Shown: positions 31,162 to 39,203, numbered from the stretch's first letter. The stretch: 43,536 nucleotides of DNA from CAZPCZ01 sp964585225 (GCA_964585225.1 CAZPCZ010000003.1:1-43536); one strand, 5' to 3'. Numbers and translations: made by a program. Notes: generated by a model from the sequence alone, not told the origin.

Positions 31162-31446
31162 ATGACGCGCCACATCTGCGGGCGGTGCAACAATCACACG
31201 GCGGATCCGTTCATTCCTGAGCGCGTTTTCGATGCGCTGACCAATCCACGCGGCGGCTCGGATTTCGATGCCACGACCATCCGGTGCGGTGCGTGCGCAG
31301 ATCACGATCGGATCGTGAGCGGAACGCGGTACGTTGCACTCGCCGCACTCGATGTCGTGCGGACGTACGACGGCCACCCGCCGGTGCCCCCCGAGCTACT
31401 CCTGCGGTACCGCCGGGCGTATCCGGACATCCCATCAGGATGTTGA
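31162..31446 (+). CDS. Small zinc-binding (CxxC) protein
   Basis: 94 aa; RBS GGAGG 5 nt before ATG 31162. CGRC (residues 6-9) and CGAC (about 42-45) could form one zinc site. The rest is alpha/beta with RYVALAALDVVRTYDGHPPV. No specific family recognised. It is followed by a terminator and then glyS. Motif copy D lies upstream, linking it to the envelope genes' promoter class. Confidence 0.65.
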   Translation: MTRHICGRCNNHTADPFIPERVFDALTNPRGGSDFDATTIRCGACADHDRIVSGTRYVALAALDVVRTYDGHPPVPPELLLRYRRAYPDIPSGC

Positions 31447-31466
31447 CCCCGGGAACCGGCACGCCG

Positions 31467-31497
31467 AAAAAGGGACCGCCTCCTGCGGTCTCTTTTC
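31467..31497 (+). terminator. Intrinsic terminator before glyS
   Basis: GGGACCGC pairs with GCGGTCTC around CTCCT, flanked by AAAA and TTTT. Confidence 0.8.
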
Positions 31498-31523
31498 CTA
31501 TTCCATTCGATCACGAAGTGCAG

Positions 31524-31529
31524 TACGCT
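31524..31529 (+). promoter_or_regulatory. -10-like TACGCT eight bases before glyS
   Basis: TACGCT, 8 nt, then ATG 31538: a leaderless arrangement. The sequence around it is nearly the same as before the mini-RRF ORF. Confidence 0.4.
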
Positions 31530-31537
31530 ATGGGACT

Positions 31538-32881
31538 ATGGACGATCGCATGGACAAACTCGTATCCCTCTGCAAACGGCGGGGGTTCGTGTTCCCGTCC
31601 TCTGAGCCGTATGGCGGCATTGGGGGGTTTTACGATTTTGGGCCGCTTGGGGTGGAGCTGCGGAACAACATTAAGCGCGCGTGGTGGAAGCGCGTCGTGC
31701 AGCAGCGGGACGATGTCATCGGGCTTGAGTCGTCGCTCGTCATGAACCCGAAAGTTTGGGAGGCGTCTGGCCACGTCGAGCACTTTTCGGATCCGCTCGT
31801 GGATTGCCGGAAGTGCAAGACGCGCCATCGGACCGACGACCTTCCCGTTCGTCCGGGCAAGTCGCTCGCATGTCCCCAATGTGGGAGCGAGGACCTCACG
31901 GACTCGCGCCCCTTCCACATGATGTTCAAGACGTTCGTCGGCCCGGCCGAGGATACCGCAGCGACCGCGTACTTCCGTCCGGAAACCGCGCAGGGGATGT
32001 TCGTGGACTTCCCGATCCTCCAGGAGATTGGGCGGAAGAAGCTCCCATTCGGCATCGCGCAGATTGGGAAAGCGTTCCGCAACGAGATCACGCCGGGGAA
32101 ATTCCTCTACCGCCTGCGTGAGTTCGAGATTATGGAGCTCGAGTACTTCGTGCGCGAGGATGACTGGAAGCGCGCGTACGACGAGTGGATCGCGTTCATG
32201 CACGAGTGGCTCCGCGTGTGCGGGATCAATGAGGCGCACTGCTCATTCACGGAGATCCCGACGACGGAGCGCGCGCACTACTCGCGGCGCACAATTGATA
32301 TTGAGTACCAGTACCCATTCGGAATGAAGGAACTCTACGGCCTCGCGTACCGGACGGACTACGACCTCAAGCGCCACCAGGAGGCCTCGAAGCAGGACTT
32401 CACGTACTACGACGCGGAGAAAAAGGAACGATTCCTCCCGCACGTCATCGAGCCGACGTTTGGGGTCGAGCGGACTATGCTCGTCGTGCTCCTTGAGGCA
32501 TACCACGAGATCGAGGGCGGGCGCACCACGACGACCGAGAGCGCGAAAGAGGTTGAGGTTGTGCTCCGTCTCCCGAAAGAACTTGCCCCGATCAAAGTCG
32601 CCGTCCTGCCGCTCTTAAAGAAGGAGCCGCTTACCGCGAAAGCGCGCGAGATCACGAAAGAATTGCGGAAGCGTTGGATGCTCGCCTACGACGATGTCGG
32701 GTCCATCGGCCGCCGCTACCGCCGCCAAGACGAAATCGGCACCCCGTACTGCGTAACGGTCGATTTCGAATCAATAGACGATGGGAAAGTGACGGTGCGG
32801 GATCGGGATTCCATGCAACAGGAACGGGTGGCGATTGAGGAACTCCCCGATGTCTTGACAAATACGCTGGAGCGTTTGTGA
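31538..32881 (+). CDS. glyS: Glycyl-tRNA synthetase (dimeric GlyQS type)
   Basis: 447 aa. Class II motifs: LVSLCKRRGFVFPSSEPYGG and GFYDFGPLGVELRNNIKRAW at the N-terminus, the zinc-like pair CRKC/CPQC (about residues 90-113), RPETAQGMFVDF, motif 2 FRNEITPG, IEPTFGVERTM (motif 3) and a C-terminal anticodon-binding domain (LAPIKVAVLPLLKKE). This is the eukaryote/archaea-like alpha2 enzyme, not the alpha2beta2 form. It charges tRNA-Gly. ATG 31538 or 31550 may be used; no Shine-Dalgarno is visible for the first. Confidence 0.95.
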   Translation: MDDRMDKLVSLCKRRGFVFPSSEPYGGIGGFYDFGPLGVELRNNIKRAWWKRVVQQRDDVIGLESSLVMNPKVWEASGHVEHFSDPLVDCRKCKTRHRTDDLPVRPGKSLACPQCGSEDLTDSRPFHMMFKTFVGPAEDTAATAYFRPETAQGMFVDFPILQEIGRKKLPFGIAQIGKAFRNEITPGKFLYRLREFEIMELEYFVREDDWKRAYDEWIAFMHEWLRVCGINEAHCSFTEIPTTERAHYSRRTIDIEYQYPFGMKELYGLAYRTDYDLKRHQEASKQDFTYYDAEKKERFLPHVIEPTFGVERTMLVVLLEAYHEIEGGRTTTTESAKEVEVVLRLPKELAPIKVAVLPLLKKEPLTAKAREITKELRKRWMLAYDDVGSIGRRYRRQDEIGTPYCVTVDFESIDDGKVTVRDRDSMQQERVAIEELPDVLTNTLERL

Positions 32882-32891
32882 GCGTTGCTGC

Positions 32892-32897
32892 TACGAT
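32892..32897 (+). promoter_or_regulatory. Extended -10 (TGCTACGAT) before the coiled-coil ORFs
   Basis: TACGAT preceded by TGC, 9 nt before ATG 32907, just after the glyS stop. Confidence 0.4.
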
Positions 32898-32906
32898 GAA
32901 TATCGT

Positions 32907-33089
32907 ATGGTGAATACGAGACCAACCGACCTACACGACGACGCGCAACTTGTGGGGGAAATGCGGAGATTGGAACGTCAACTTTCCTGCCTTGCGTCGA
33001 TGCTTCGAGATCGGGGGCTTCTCTCTCGTGTTGAGGTGGATCGCCTGCGCATCGAGTACGAGATCCCGATTCCCGAGAAGACCGTGTGA
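32907..33089 (+). CDS. Small helical protein, paralogue of the following ORF
   Basis: 60 aa, mostly helical (GEMRRLERQLSCLASMLRDR). Its C-terminal half, LASMLRDRGLLSRVEVDRLR then IEYEI, aligns with VASVLKERRVLSDDDVQRLR then AEYQI of the next ORF, so the two are related. No function known. Leaderless-type promoter directly upstream; the next start is 4 nt after its stop. Confidence 0.55.
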   Translation: MVNTRPTDLHDDAQLVGEMRRLERQLSCLASMLRDRGLLSRVEVDRLRIEYEIPIPEKTV

Positions 33090-33093
33090 TCGT

Positions 33094-33629
33094 GTGGATA
33101 TTCCGCTCACCAAGGAGTACTTTGACGAGCAATTCGAGTTCCTCGCGCGTACCGTGAAGGAGGGATTCGATGCAACCGTGACCACAGCGATATTTGAGGA
33201 CCGTCTCGGGAAAGTTGAGGACCGTCTCGGGAAAGTTGAGGACCGTCTCGGGAAAGTTGAGNNNNNNNNNNNNNNNNNNNNNNNNNNNNNNNNNNNNNNN
33301 NNNNNNNNNNNNNNNNNNNNNNNNNNNNNNNNNNNNNNNNNNNNNNNNNNNNNNNNNNNNNCGGGAAAGTTGAGGACCGTCTCGGGAAAGTTGAGGACCG
33401 TCTCGGGAAAGTTGAGAATCGTCTCACGACAATTGGCGCGACGATGGTGACGAAATCGTACCTCGATGAGAAGCTCTTCGGCCTCAAGGGTGACCTTATC
33501 GTGAAGATGCGAAAACTTGAGGGGGCGATGCTGTTCGTCGCGAGCGTGCTCAAGGAACGCCGGGTGCTCTCGGATGACGATGTGCAGCGCTTACGCGCCG
33601 AGTATCAGATTTTTCCAACCGTCACGTAA
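33094..33629 (+). CDS. Coiled-coil protein with 21-nt tandem repeats, interrupted by a gap
   Basis: GTG start 33094 (VDIPLTKEYFDEQFEFLART). The middle is a tandem array of the heptad EDRLGKV, an ideal coiled-coil unit, followed by a degenerate copy (ENRLTTI) and a C-terminal helix region shared with the preceding ORF. The frame is interrupted only by 100 Ns at 33262-33361, flanked by the same 55 nt on both sides. Collapsing one copy and the Ns gives 127 codons with three perfect heptads; the true copy number cannot be known from this assembly. Similar heptad-repeat proteins occur in Patescibacteria and phages; function unknown. Confidence 0.65.
33196..33416 (+). repeat. 21-nt tandem repeat (EDRLGKV heptads) around a 100-N gap
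   Basis: Three perfect copies of GAGGACCGTCTCGGGAAAGT(T) precede the gap (33196-33258) and two and a half follow it. Bases 33207-33261 equal 33362-33416 (55 nt), the same overlap length as at the first gap, so the assembly probably collapsed or duplicated the array. Confidence 0.9.
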
Positions 33630-33653
33630 TCGAACGAAGGATGAATGTGGAAA

Positions 33654-33688
33654 GAGCCGGTCCGATCTCCATCGGACCGGCTCCTGTT
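33654..33688. terminator. Bidirectional terminator (CGGTCCGAT core) between coiled-coil ORF and glyA
   Basis: GAGCCGGTCCGAT/ATCGGACCGGCTC, loop CTCC, followed by CTGTTT on the plus strand and TTTCC on the minus strand. Confidence 0.88.
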
Positions 33689-33709
33689 TGTACCGACCAC
33701 GCAACCACG

Positions 33710-35008
33710 TCACGTGTGGTCGCTGGAGAGATTCGTGTAGAGCGGATGCGCTTCCGTGAGCTCGCGGACCGCTGTGCGGACTCGGGTTGCGACGGCCTCA
33801 TCCATCGGGTGTCGGAGGACGTCCGCGATCGCTGTGCCAACGACGCGCATGTTGTCAGGCGTGAATCCGCGTGTCGTCAGCGCTGGCGTGCCGAGGCGGA
33901 TGCCGGAGGGATCGTACGGTTTCCGCGGATCGTTTGGGATCGCGTTCATATTTGTGGAGATTCCCGCACGCTCGAGCGCATCCGCGGCGACTTTCCCGGT
34001 TGTCCCGAACGTCGTGACGTCCAGGAGAAGGAGGTGGTTGTCGGTGCCGCCGGTGATGAGCCGCCCGCCCGCAGCGGTGAGTGCGTCCGCGAGCGCTCGT
34101 GCGTTTTCGACGATGCGTCGCGCGTAATTCTTGAACGTCGGAGCGGACGCCTCCTTGAGCGCAACGGCAATCGCGGCGGTTTGATGGTCATGCGGGCCGC
34201 CCTGGAGCCCGGGGAACACCGCGCGATCAATGAGCGATGGCAGGTACTTCCGCGAGCGTTCGGGCGGTGGTCTGAGTGGTTCGGACGGCTCGCCGTTACA
34301 GAGGATCATCGCGCCGCGCGGCCCGCGCAGCGTCTTGTGCGTTGTCGTCGTGATGACGTCCGCATATCCAACTGGCGATGGGTGTGCACCACCTGCGACG
34401 AGCCCCGCAATGTGTGAAATGTCAGCGACGAGGTACGCATCCACTTCCTTCGCGATCGCGGCAAATCGCGTGAAATCAATCGTCCGTGGGTACGCGGTCG
34501 CGCCGCAGAAGATGAGTTTCGGTCGTTCCTTCCGCGCAAGCTCGGCGATCGCATCGTAGTCGAGCCAGCCCTCGGTGTTCGTCGTGTATGGAATCGCGTT
34601 GTAGTAGACGCCGGAGGCGCTCACTTTCCAACCGTGCGTGAGGTGTCCACCGTATGAGAGGTGGAGCCCCATGAGCTTGTCGCCAGGATTCAGGAGTGCG
34701 AAGCACACTGCGAGGTTCGCGGGGGAGCCGGAGTACGGTTGCACGTTCGCGTGGGTGACACCGAACAGCGCCTTCGCTCGGTCACGCGCGAGATTTTCGA
34801 CACGATCCACCCATGCGTTTCCGGTGTAGTACCGCTTGCCCGGGTATCCTTCCGAATACTTGTTCGTGAACACCGAGCCCGCGGCCTCGAGGACCGCGGG
34901 GGACACGTAGTTCTCACTGGCGATCATCACGAGCGTCTCCTGCTGGCGATGGAGTTCGCCAGTGATGAGCGCTGCGAGATCGGGATCGGTGGACGTGAGG
35001 TGCTGCAT
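33710..35008 (-). CDS. glyA: Serine hydroxymethyltransferase
   Basis: 432 aa. Fold-type I PLP enzyme with MIASENYVSPAVLEAAGSVF, TNKYSEGYPGKRYYTGNAWV, the PLP Lys motif VITTTTHKTLRGPRG, GLQGGPHDHQTAAIAVALKE and the C-terminal GIRLGTPALTTRGF. It interconverts serine and glycine with tetrahydrofolate, feeding one-carbon metabolism. Its ATG shares a base with the stop of the small membrane ORF upstream (TAATG), so the two are co-translated. Normal length. Confidence 0.96.
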   Translation of the reverse strand: MQHLTSTDPDLAALITGELHRQQETLVMIASENYVSPAVLEAAGSVFTNKYSEGYPGKRYYTGNAWVDRVENLARDRAKALFGVTHANVQPYSGSPANLAVCFALLNPGDKLMGLHLSYGGHLTHGWKVSASGVYYNAIPYTTNTEGWLDYDAIAELARKERPKLIFCGATAYPRTIDFTRFAAIAKEVDAYLVADISHIAGLVAGGAHPSPVGYADVITTTTHKTLRGPRGAMILCNGEPSEPLRPPPERSRKYLPSLIDRAVFPGLQGGPHDHQTAAIAVALKEASAPTFKNYARRIVENARALADALTAAGGRLITGGTDNHLLLLDVTTFGTTGKVAADALERAGISTNMNAIPNDPRKPYDPSGIRLGTPALTTRGFTPDNMRVVGTAIADVLRHPMDEAVATRVRTAVRELTEAHPLYTNLSSDHT

Positions 35009-35187
35009 TAGCTGCTTTTGACCGGTGGCGGAATGAGCCGGATGAACGCGAGCGCGACGATGAGGAGGAGGACGCGCGCGGTGTACCGCCAGCCGATCGA
35101 CTCGATACCGCCGAGGACATCATCGACCGCGGCGGTCGGCACAAGGAGGATGAGGACGAGCGTGAGGTAGCGAAGCCAGGAGAGCAT
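35008..35187 (-). CDS. Small membrane protein upstream of glyA
   Basis: 59 aa if it starts at ATG 35187 (MLSWLRYLTLVLILLVPTAA...). Two TM helices (LRYLTLVLILLVPTAA and YTARVLLLIVALAFIRLI) with a short loop and a PPPVKSS tail. An upstream ATG at 35274 would add 29 residues read from a repetitive segment (TGATTCACTGAATG-type units), so the shorter form is preferred. No family recognised. Overlap with glyA (TAATG) supports its reality. Confidence 0.55.
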   Translation of the reverse strand: MLSWLRYLTLVLILLVPTAAVDDVLGGIESIGWRYTARVLLLIVALAFIRLIPPPVKSS

Positions 35188-35267
35188 AGCGATGAGTGAA
35201 TCAGTGATTCGGGCATTCAGTGAGTCAGGGACACTTCCTGTCTCCAGCTTGACGCGATACGATACGG

Positions 35268-36905
35268 TTGGCAAGCTGGCGCATACACCTACACCTCTAC
35301 ACCTCTACACCTCTACACCTTTACCCCTCTACGCCTTCTATTTCCTCTATCTCCTCCGCCTACCTCATCGGCATCAAGGGCGCGGGAATGACCGCGCTCG
35401 CGCAGGTGTATGCCGGGCGGGGGATTCGTGTGTCCGGATCGGATACGAGTCAGCGGTTCTACACCGATGATGTTTTGCGGCGCGCAGGTATTCCGTTCGT
35501 GGAACTATTTGCGGCGGATAACATTCCCACAGAGACCAATCTCGTCGTATGTTCAACGGCGTACGACGCGGATCACGTGGAGGTTGCCGAGGCACTGCGT
35601 CGCGGACTTCGTGTGCTCACCTATCCGGAGGCCATCGCCGAGGTGTTCAACGCGGGGAAGGGGATTGCGGTTTGTGGGACGCATGGAAAAAGCACGACGA
35701 CCGCCATGCTCGGGTGGGTGCTCGCCGAAGCGGGGTTGGATCCGACCGTTATCGTGGGCGCAGAAGTTCCACAGTTTACCCGCCAGAATTTTTCTGGGGA
35801 ACATTTCGGCGGGTTCGGTGGCAATGCGCGCATCGGCCAGTCGGATATCGTCGTGCTCGAGGCGGACGAGTACCAGGACAAATTGCGCCACCTCCAGCCG
35901 CACGGCGTCATCCTGACGTCCATTGAGTACGACCACCCCGATTTCTTCCGGACGCCCAAATCATACGTCGACGCCTTCCGCCGTTTCGTTGCTCGTATCC
36001 CCGCCGATGGTTTCCTGGTGGCGTGCGCAGACGATGCCGAAGTTGTCGAGGTTGCGCGAGCAGCGCGGTGTACCGCGATTCCATACGGATTGACCCTCCC
36101 CCCCTCGCCCCCCCCCGATGGCCATCGGAGTGGGGAAACGAAAAACAATTTCTCCCCCTCCAGGCCGGAGGGGGAGCAAGAGGGGGAGGATTCCAACGCA
36201 ATCACGTTGCAGATTCCCGGGCGGCACAATGTCCAGAACGCGCTCGGCGTGCTCGCGGCCGCGGATCGGCTCGGAGTGCCACGTGATGTCGCGCTCCGAG
36301 CGCTGGCCTCATTCCAGGGGACGCGGCGCCGCTTTGAGATCGTTGGGAGTGTCCAACATTCGATGTTGGACACTAGAGACACGGTCGTCATTGACGACTA
36401 CGGACACCATCCCACGGAGATTCGAGTGACACTCGCCGCCGCGCGCGAGCGGTACCCCGGGCGTCGGATCCTCTGCGCGTTCCACCCGCATACGTTCACA
36501 CGAACGATCGCACTCAAGGATCAATTTGCAACCGCATTCGTGAGCGCGAACCAAACGTACGTCATGGATATCTTCGGTTCCGCGCGGGAGGTCCCTCCCC
36601 TTCTTGCGGAGGGGGAGCGGGAGGGGGTGCGTGGGGAGCATCTCGTCCCCCGAAACCGAGGCGAAGGAGGAGCGGGGGTGGGGCCAAGCGGAGACAGTAA
36701 TACTGCTCATGGCATCACCTCCGATCTCGTGGCAGCGATTCACGCGAACAGTCCTGCGATCGCGAGCGGCAACGTCGAGCAGACCGTCGAAGCGCTCGCC
36801 CGCGACGCGCAGCCAGGCGACGTCGTCGTCTGCATGGGTGCCGGCGAGAACGACCGCGTCGCCCGCGGGCTCGTGGAACGCCTCCGCGTACGCATTGTGC
36901 GATGA
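35268..36905 (+). CDS. murC: UDP-N-acetylmuramate-L-alanine ligase, with repeat-derived insertions
   Basis: 545 aa if TTG 35268 is used; no in-frame ATG precedes the first domain. Mur ligase motifs: YLIGIKGAGMTALAQVYAGR (UDP-binding), AVCGTHGKSTTTAMLGWVLA (P-loop), EADEYQDKL, the central-domain IEYDHPDFF, the binding motif PGRHNVQNALGVLAA, and VIDDYGHHPTEIRVTLAAAR (C-terminal domain). MurC adds L-Ala to UDP-MurNAc. Compared with the family core (about 455 aa) it is swollen by low-complexity stretches at residues about 5-28, 277-310, 360-370 and 440-482, each reading like repeat DNA but in frame. The CTCTACACC tandem leader makes the exact start uncertain. Confidence 0.87.
   Translation: MASWRIHLHLYTSTPLHLYPSTPSISSISSAYLIGIKGAGMTALAQVYAGRGIRVSGSDTSQRFYTDDVLRRAGIPFVELFAADNIPTETNLVVCSTAYDADHVEVAEALRRGLRVLTYPEAIAEVFNAGKGIAVCGTHGKSTTTAMLGWVLAEAGLDPTVIVGAEVPQFTRQNFSGEHFGGFGGNARIGQSDIVVLEADEYQDKLRHLQPHGVILTSIEYDHPDFFRTPKSYVDAFRRFVARIPADGFLVACADDAEVVEVARAARCTAIPYGLTLPPSPPPDGHRSGETKNNFSPSRPEGEQEGEDSNAITLQIPGRHNVQNALGVLAAADRLGVPRDVALRALASFQGTRRRFEIVGSVQHSMLDTRDTVVIDDYGHHPTEIRVTLAAARERYPGRRILCAFHPHTFTRTIALKDQFATAFVSANQTYVMDIFGSAREVPPLLAEGEREGVRGEHLVPRNRGEGGAGVGPSGDSNTAHGITSDLVAAIHANSPAIASGNVEQTVEALARDAQPGDVVVCMGAGENDRVARGLVERLRVRIVR
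35278..35348. repeat. Tandem CTCTACACC repeat at the murC start
   Basis: About six units of ACACCTCT/ACCTCTAC type, translated as HLYTSTPLHLY and similar. Confidence 0.75.
36094..36198. repeat. In-frame C-run/G-run insertion in murC
   Basis: CTCCCCCCCTCGCCCCCCCC and its near-inverted partner GGAGGGGGAGCAAGAGGGGG, separated by GATGGCCATCGGAGTGGGG. Same family as the holB insertion. Confidence 0.7.
36593..36712. repeat. Second in-frame G-rich insertion in murC
   Basis: CTCCCCTTCTTGCGGAGGGG, GAGCGGGAGGGGGTGCGTGG and a GGCGAAGGAGGAGCGGGGGT segment, translated as a Gly/Glu/Arg-rich loop. Confidence 0.6.
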
Positions 36906-36912
36906 AATGGAT

Positions 36913-36946
36913 GACCGGTCCGATGTGCATCGGACCGGTCGTGTGT
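36913..36946. terminator. Bidirectional terminator (CGGTCCGAT core) between murC and the S55 gene
   Basis: A 12-bp stem GACCGGTCCGAT/ATCGGACCGGTC, loop GTGC, between convergent genes. Confidence 0.88.
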
Positions 36947-36959
36947 TCACGTGTTTCCG

Positions 36960-39041
36960 TCAGAGCGTTGCTGGATCGACAACTTCGACCTGCTCCGACT
37001 CGAAGCCCTCGACCACCGCGTCGAGCTCCACCACCACTCGCACGTGGGGTGGGGGAGGTAGCGGTTCGTCCGGATTCGGCGCTGCTGGGCACGTCTCCGA
37101 TGGCGGTGCTGGGATTCCTCCACCACCCCCCATCTCTTCCGGCGGCGATTCCTCCGCAGGCGGTTCATCCGGCAGTGGGCACCCATCCACCGGCATCGAA
37201 GTCGCCATGGGCTTGAGCTGCGCGACGAGCACCCGACGGCGCGGCGCCGCGTTGAATGCCGCGATGACTTCCTCCGCGGTGTCCGGAACGTCGTCCTCGC
37301 CGTCCGGTCGGGTGGGTTCCGGCTCCTGCACCATCGTCTCCGGACCGATCTCGAGCGTCGCAGCCCCGGTTGGGAAGTCCTCCGGGATCTCGAGCACGAG
37401 CGCCTGCGTGACCGGCTCCGTCGAGTCGAACGGGAGGAGCGACACCGCGACGACGAGCTCGTCGCCCGGTTCGATCCGGTCGGCGACCTCGATGCCGTCG
37501 ATCGTGAGCTCCCGGCGCTGATCCGAGACCTCCGCCTCGAGTTCAACCCGCTCGAGCGTGAGCGGGATGCGAGCGGCCCCGATGAGCTCCGCGATGCGTG
37601 GGAAGATCTCGAAGAAGAGCTCGGCCTCCGCCCAGAACGGCGTCGAAGTGATGTCCCGGCGTCGTCCGACGAGGTCGGTCTCCGCGAACGTCAACGTGAG
37701 GTCGTACGCGATCGAGCCGGCGTCCGCGCGGTCCCGCTGGACGGTGATCGGCCAGACGATTGAGAACGCCGCGAAGTTCGCCGTCGCGAACGGATTGGCG
37801 ACGATCGCGGTCGTGTGCGCGACCTCCTGCGTCGCGCCGCCGTACGTCGAGACCGACCGGGTCGCGATCACCGGCGGCAGCGCGCCGAACCGTCCGGCGA
37901 TCGCCGCCGTTCGGTCCTCAGTGATCGCACCGAGGAGCGCGCCGGCGGGTGACGCGATCTTGTACGCGCCGAACACCGGGTTCGATGCGACCGCCATGAC
38001 TTCGGCGGCGCTGAACGGGAGCCCGAGCGGACCGGTGCCGAACATCGGGTGCCCGAACGCCCAGACCGCATCGCCATCCACCGCAGTGACCGTCCCGATC
38101 CCACCGAGGTTCAGGATGTCGCCGCTGATGAGGAGCACCGCGATCGCACTCCCCGGCGTGAGCGCGGGCGCTTCATCGGTCGTCCCGACGCCGGAGATCC
38201 CGAGATCGTCATCCGGGACCGTGACGTAGCGATAGTCGAACCAGTCGCTGCCGTCGAACCACGCGGTGGCGCCGTTCGGGAGCGTGAGCACCGCATCAAG
38301 CGGGGTGCCGCCACTTGCGCCATCCGTCGAGGCGACCTCGACCGGGGATGCGTCGACCCTGAGCATCTTCTCGATCGGTGTCGCGACGAACAGGAACGGT
38401 GCGACGGTGTCGCCCACCGAGAACGAGAGCGCGCCGGCGAGCTGGCCGTCGATGATGATCGGCGAGCCGGACATGCCGGCCGCTGGGCCGTTCGTGAGCG
38501 TCCACCGCTGATCCGAGGGATCCGTCTCCAGGAGGAGGTACGGATCTCGCGCATCGCCCGTGATCGGGTTCTCGACGAACCCGCGGAGTACGACTGACAA
38601 GTCCGTCGCAGCGAACCCGTCGAGGACCGTCCGCACGAGCGCGGGCGTCCCATCCGGGAGGTCGAGGAGGTCGTCGGTGCGCCAGCTCGACGCGACCGAG
38701 AGGTCGATCGCCGGTTCTGCCGGGGGCGGCTCCTCTGTGGGAAGCGGTTCCTCCACGGGAGGCGGTTCCTCTGCCGGCGGAGGGGTCGGTGTGGCGACGC
38801 ACACGCCCGCGTCGCACGTACGCCCGCACGGGACGTTCGGGTTCTCGCAGCAATCGAAGTCCTCGCGGCACTCGATGCGCTCGTCGCGCGTCGGTCGGTT
38901 GTCCGACGGCGGCGACGTTGAGGTCCACGTGTGACGGGGCGACTGCCCGGGTGACCCGGATCGCGGAGCACTGTCCTGCACCCCGCAGCCGATCATTGCT
39001 GCCGTGACCACCGCCACGGTGATGATTGTTTTTCTCTGCAC
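36960..39041 (-). CDS. Lipoprotein with SpoIVB-type S55 peptidase domain
   Basis: 693 aa. Lipoprotein signal MQRKTIITVAVVTAAMIGCG with lipobox MIGC; a Cys-rich, then Pro/Glu-rich linker (PPPAEEPPPVEEP) to about residue 110. The S55 region shows AAGMSGSPIIIDGQLAGALS (catalytic-Ser motif MSGSP), TPIEKML, VWAFGHPMFGTGPLGLPFSA and ASPAGALLGAITEDRTAAIA, in the order of large S55-domain proteins. A beta-rich domain and another Pro/Glu/Gly-rich stretch (PPAEESPPEEMGGGGG) complete it. In sporulation SpoIVB cleaves SpoIVFA; here, without sporulation genes, an envelope-processing role is inferred. The promoter is shared divergently with acylphosphatase. Confidence 0.82.
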   Translation of the reverse strand: MQRKTIITVAVVTAAMIGCGVQDSAPRSGSPGQSPRHTWTSTSPPSDNRPTRDERIECREDFDCCENPNVPCGRTCDAGVCVATPTPPPAEEPPPVEEPLPTEEPPPAEPAIDLSVASSWRTDDLLDLPDGTPALVRTVLDGFAATDLSVVLRGFVENPITGDARDPYLLLETDPSDQRWTLTNGPAAGMSGSPIIIDGQLAGALSFSVGDTVAPFLFVATPIEKMLRVDASPVEVASTDGASGGTPLDAVLTLPNGATAWFDGSDWFDYRYVTVPDDDLGISGVGTTDEAPALTPGSAIAVLLISGDILNLGGIGTVTAVDGDAVWAFGHPMFGTGPLGLPFSAAEVMAVASNPVFGAYKIASPAGALLGAITEDRTAAIAGRFGALPPVIATRSVSTYGGATQEVAHTTAIVANPFATANFAAFSIVWPITVQRDRADAGSIAYDLTLTFAETDLVGRRRDITSTPFWAEAELFFEIFPRIAELIGAARIPLTLERVELEAEVSDQRRELTIDGIEVADRIEPGDELVVAVSLLPFDSTEPVTQALVLEIPEDFPTGAATLEIGPETMVQEPEPTRPDGEDDVPDTAEEVIAAFNAAPRRRVLVAQLKPMATSMPVDGCPLPDEPPAEESPPEEMGGGGGIPAPPSETCPAAPNPDEPLPPPPHVRVVVELDAVVEGFESEQVEVVDPATL

Positions 39042-39140
39042 GACTCGATTCCTCCTTCCAGTTGCCTTTCTTCGTTGTGGTAAGGTTCTGCGCTGCTCTT
39101 TGCTGCGCGGAAATCATCCGTGCACACACAGAGTCGGATT

Positions 39141-39196
39141 ACTGTAGCAGGAATGTCAATGATTGTCAACATTCCTGCAGTGGTGTAAGGTAGATT
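39141..39196. promoter_or_regulatory. Divergent promoters under one palindromic operator
   Basis: Minus strand: TTGACA (39069-position equivalent 39169-39164), 17-nt spacer, TACAGT (39146-39141), serving the S55 gene. Plus strand: TTGTCA (39163-39168), 17-nt spacer, TAAGGT (39186-39191); TAGATT at 39191-39196 lies 7 nt before ATG 39204. The two -35 boxes overlap inside an inverted repeat, GCAGGAATGT ... ACATTCCTGC, so one regulator could block both. Confidence 0.65.
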
Positions 39197-39203
39197 GCCA
39201 CGC

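Noticed and set aside
33196..33416. CRISPR-like regular repeat
   Set aside because: The 21-nt units are contiguous without spacers and encode in-frame heptads.
35008..35274. 88-aa form of the membrane ORF before glyA
   Set aside because: The first 29 codons are read from a short-repeat segment; the 59-aa form starting at 35187 is a cleaner membrane protein.
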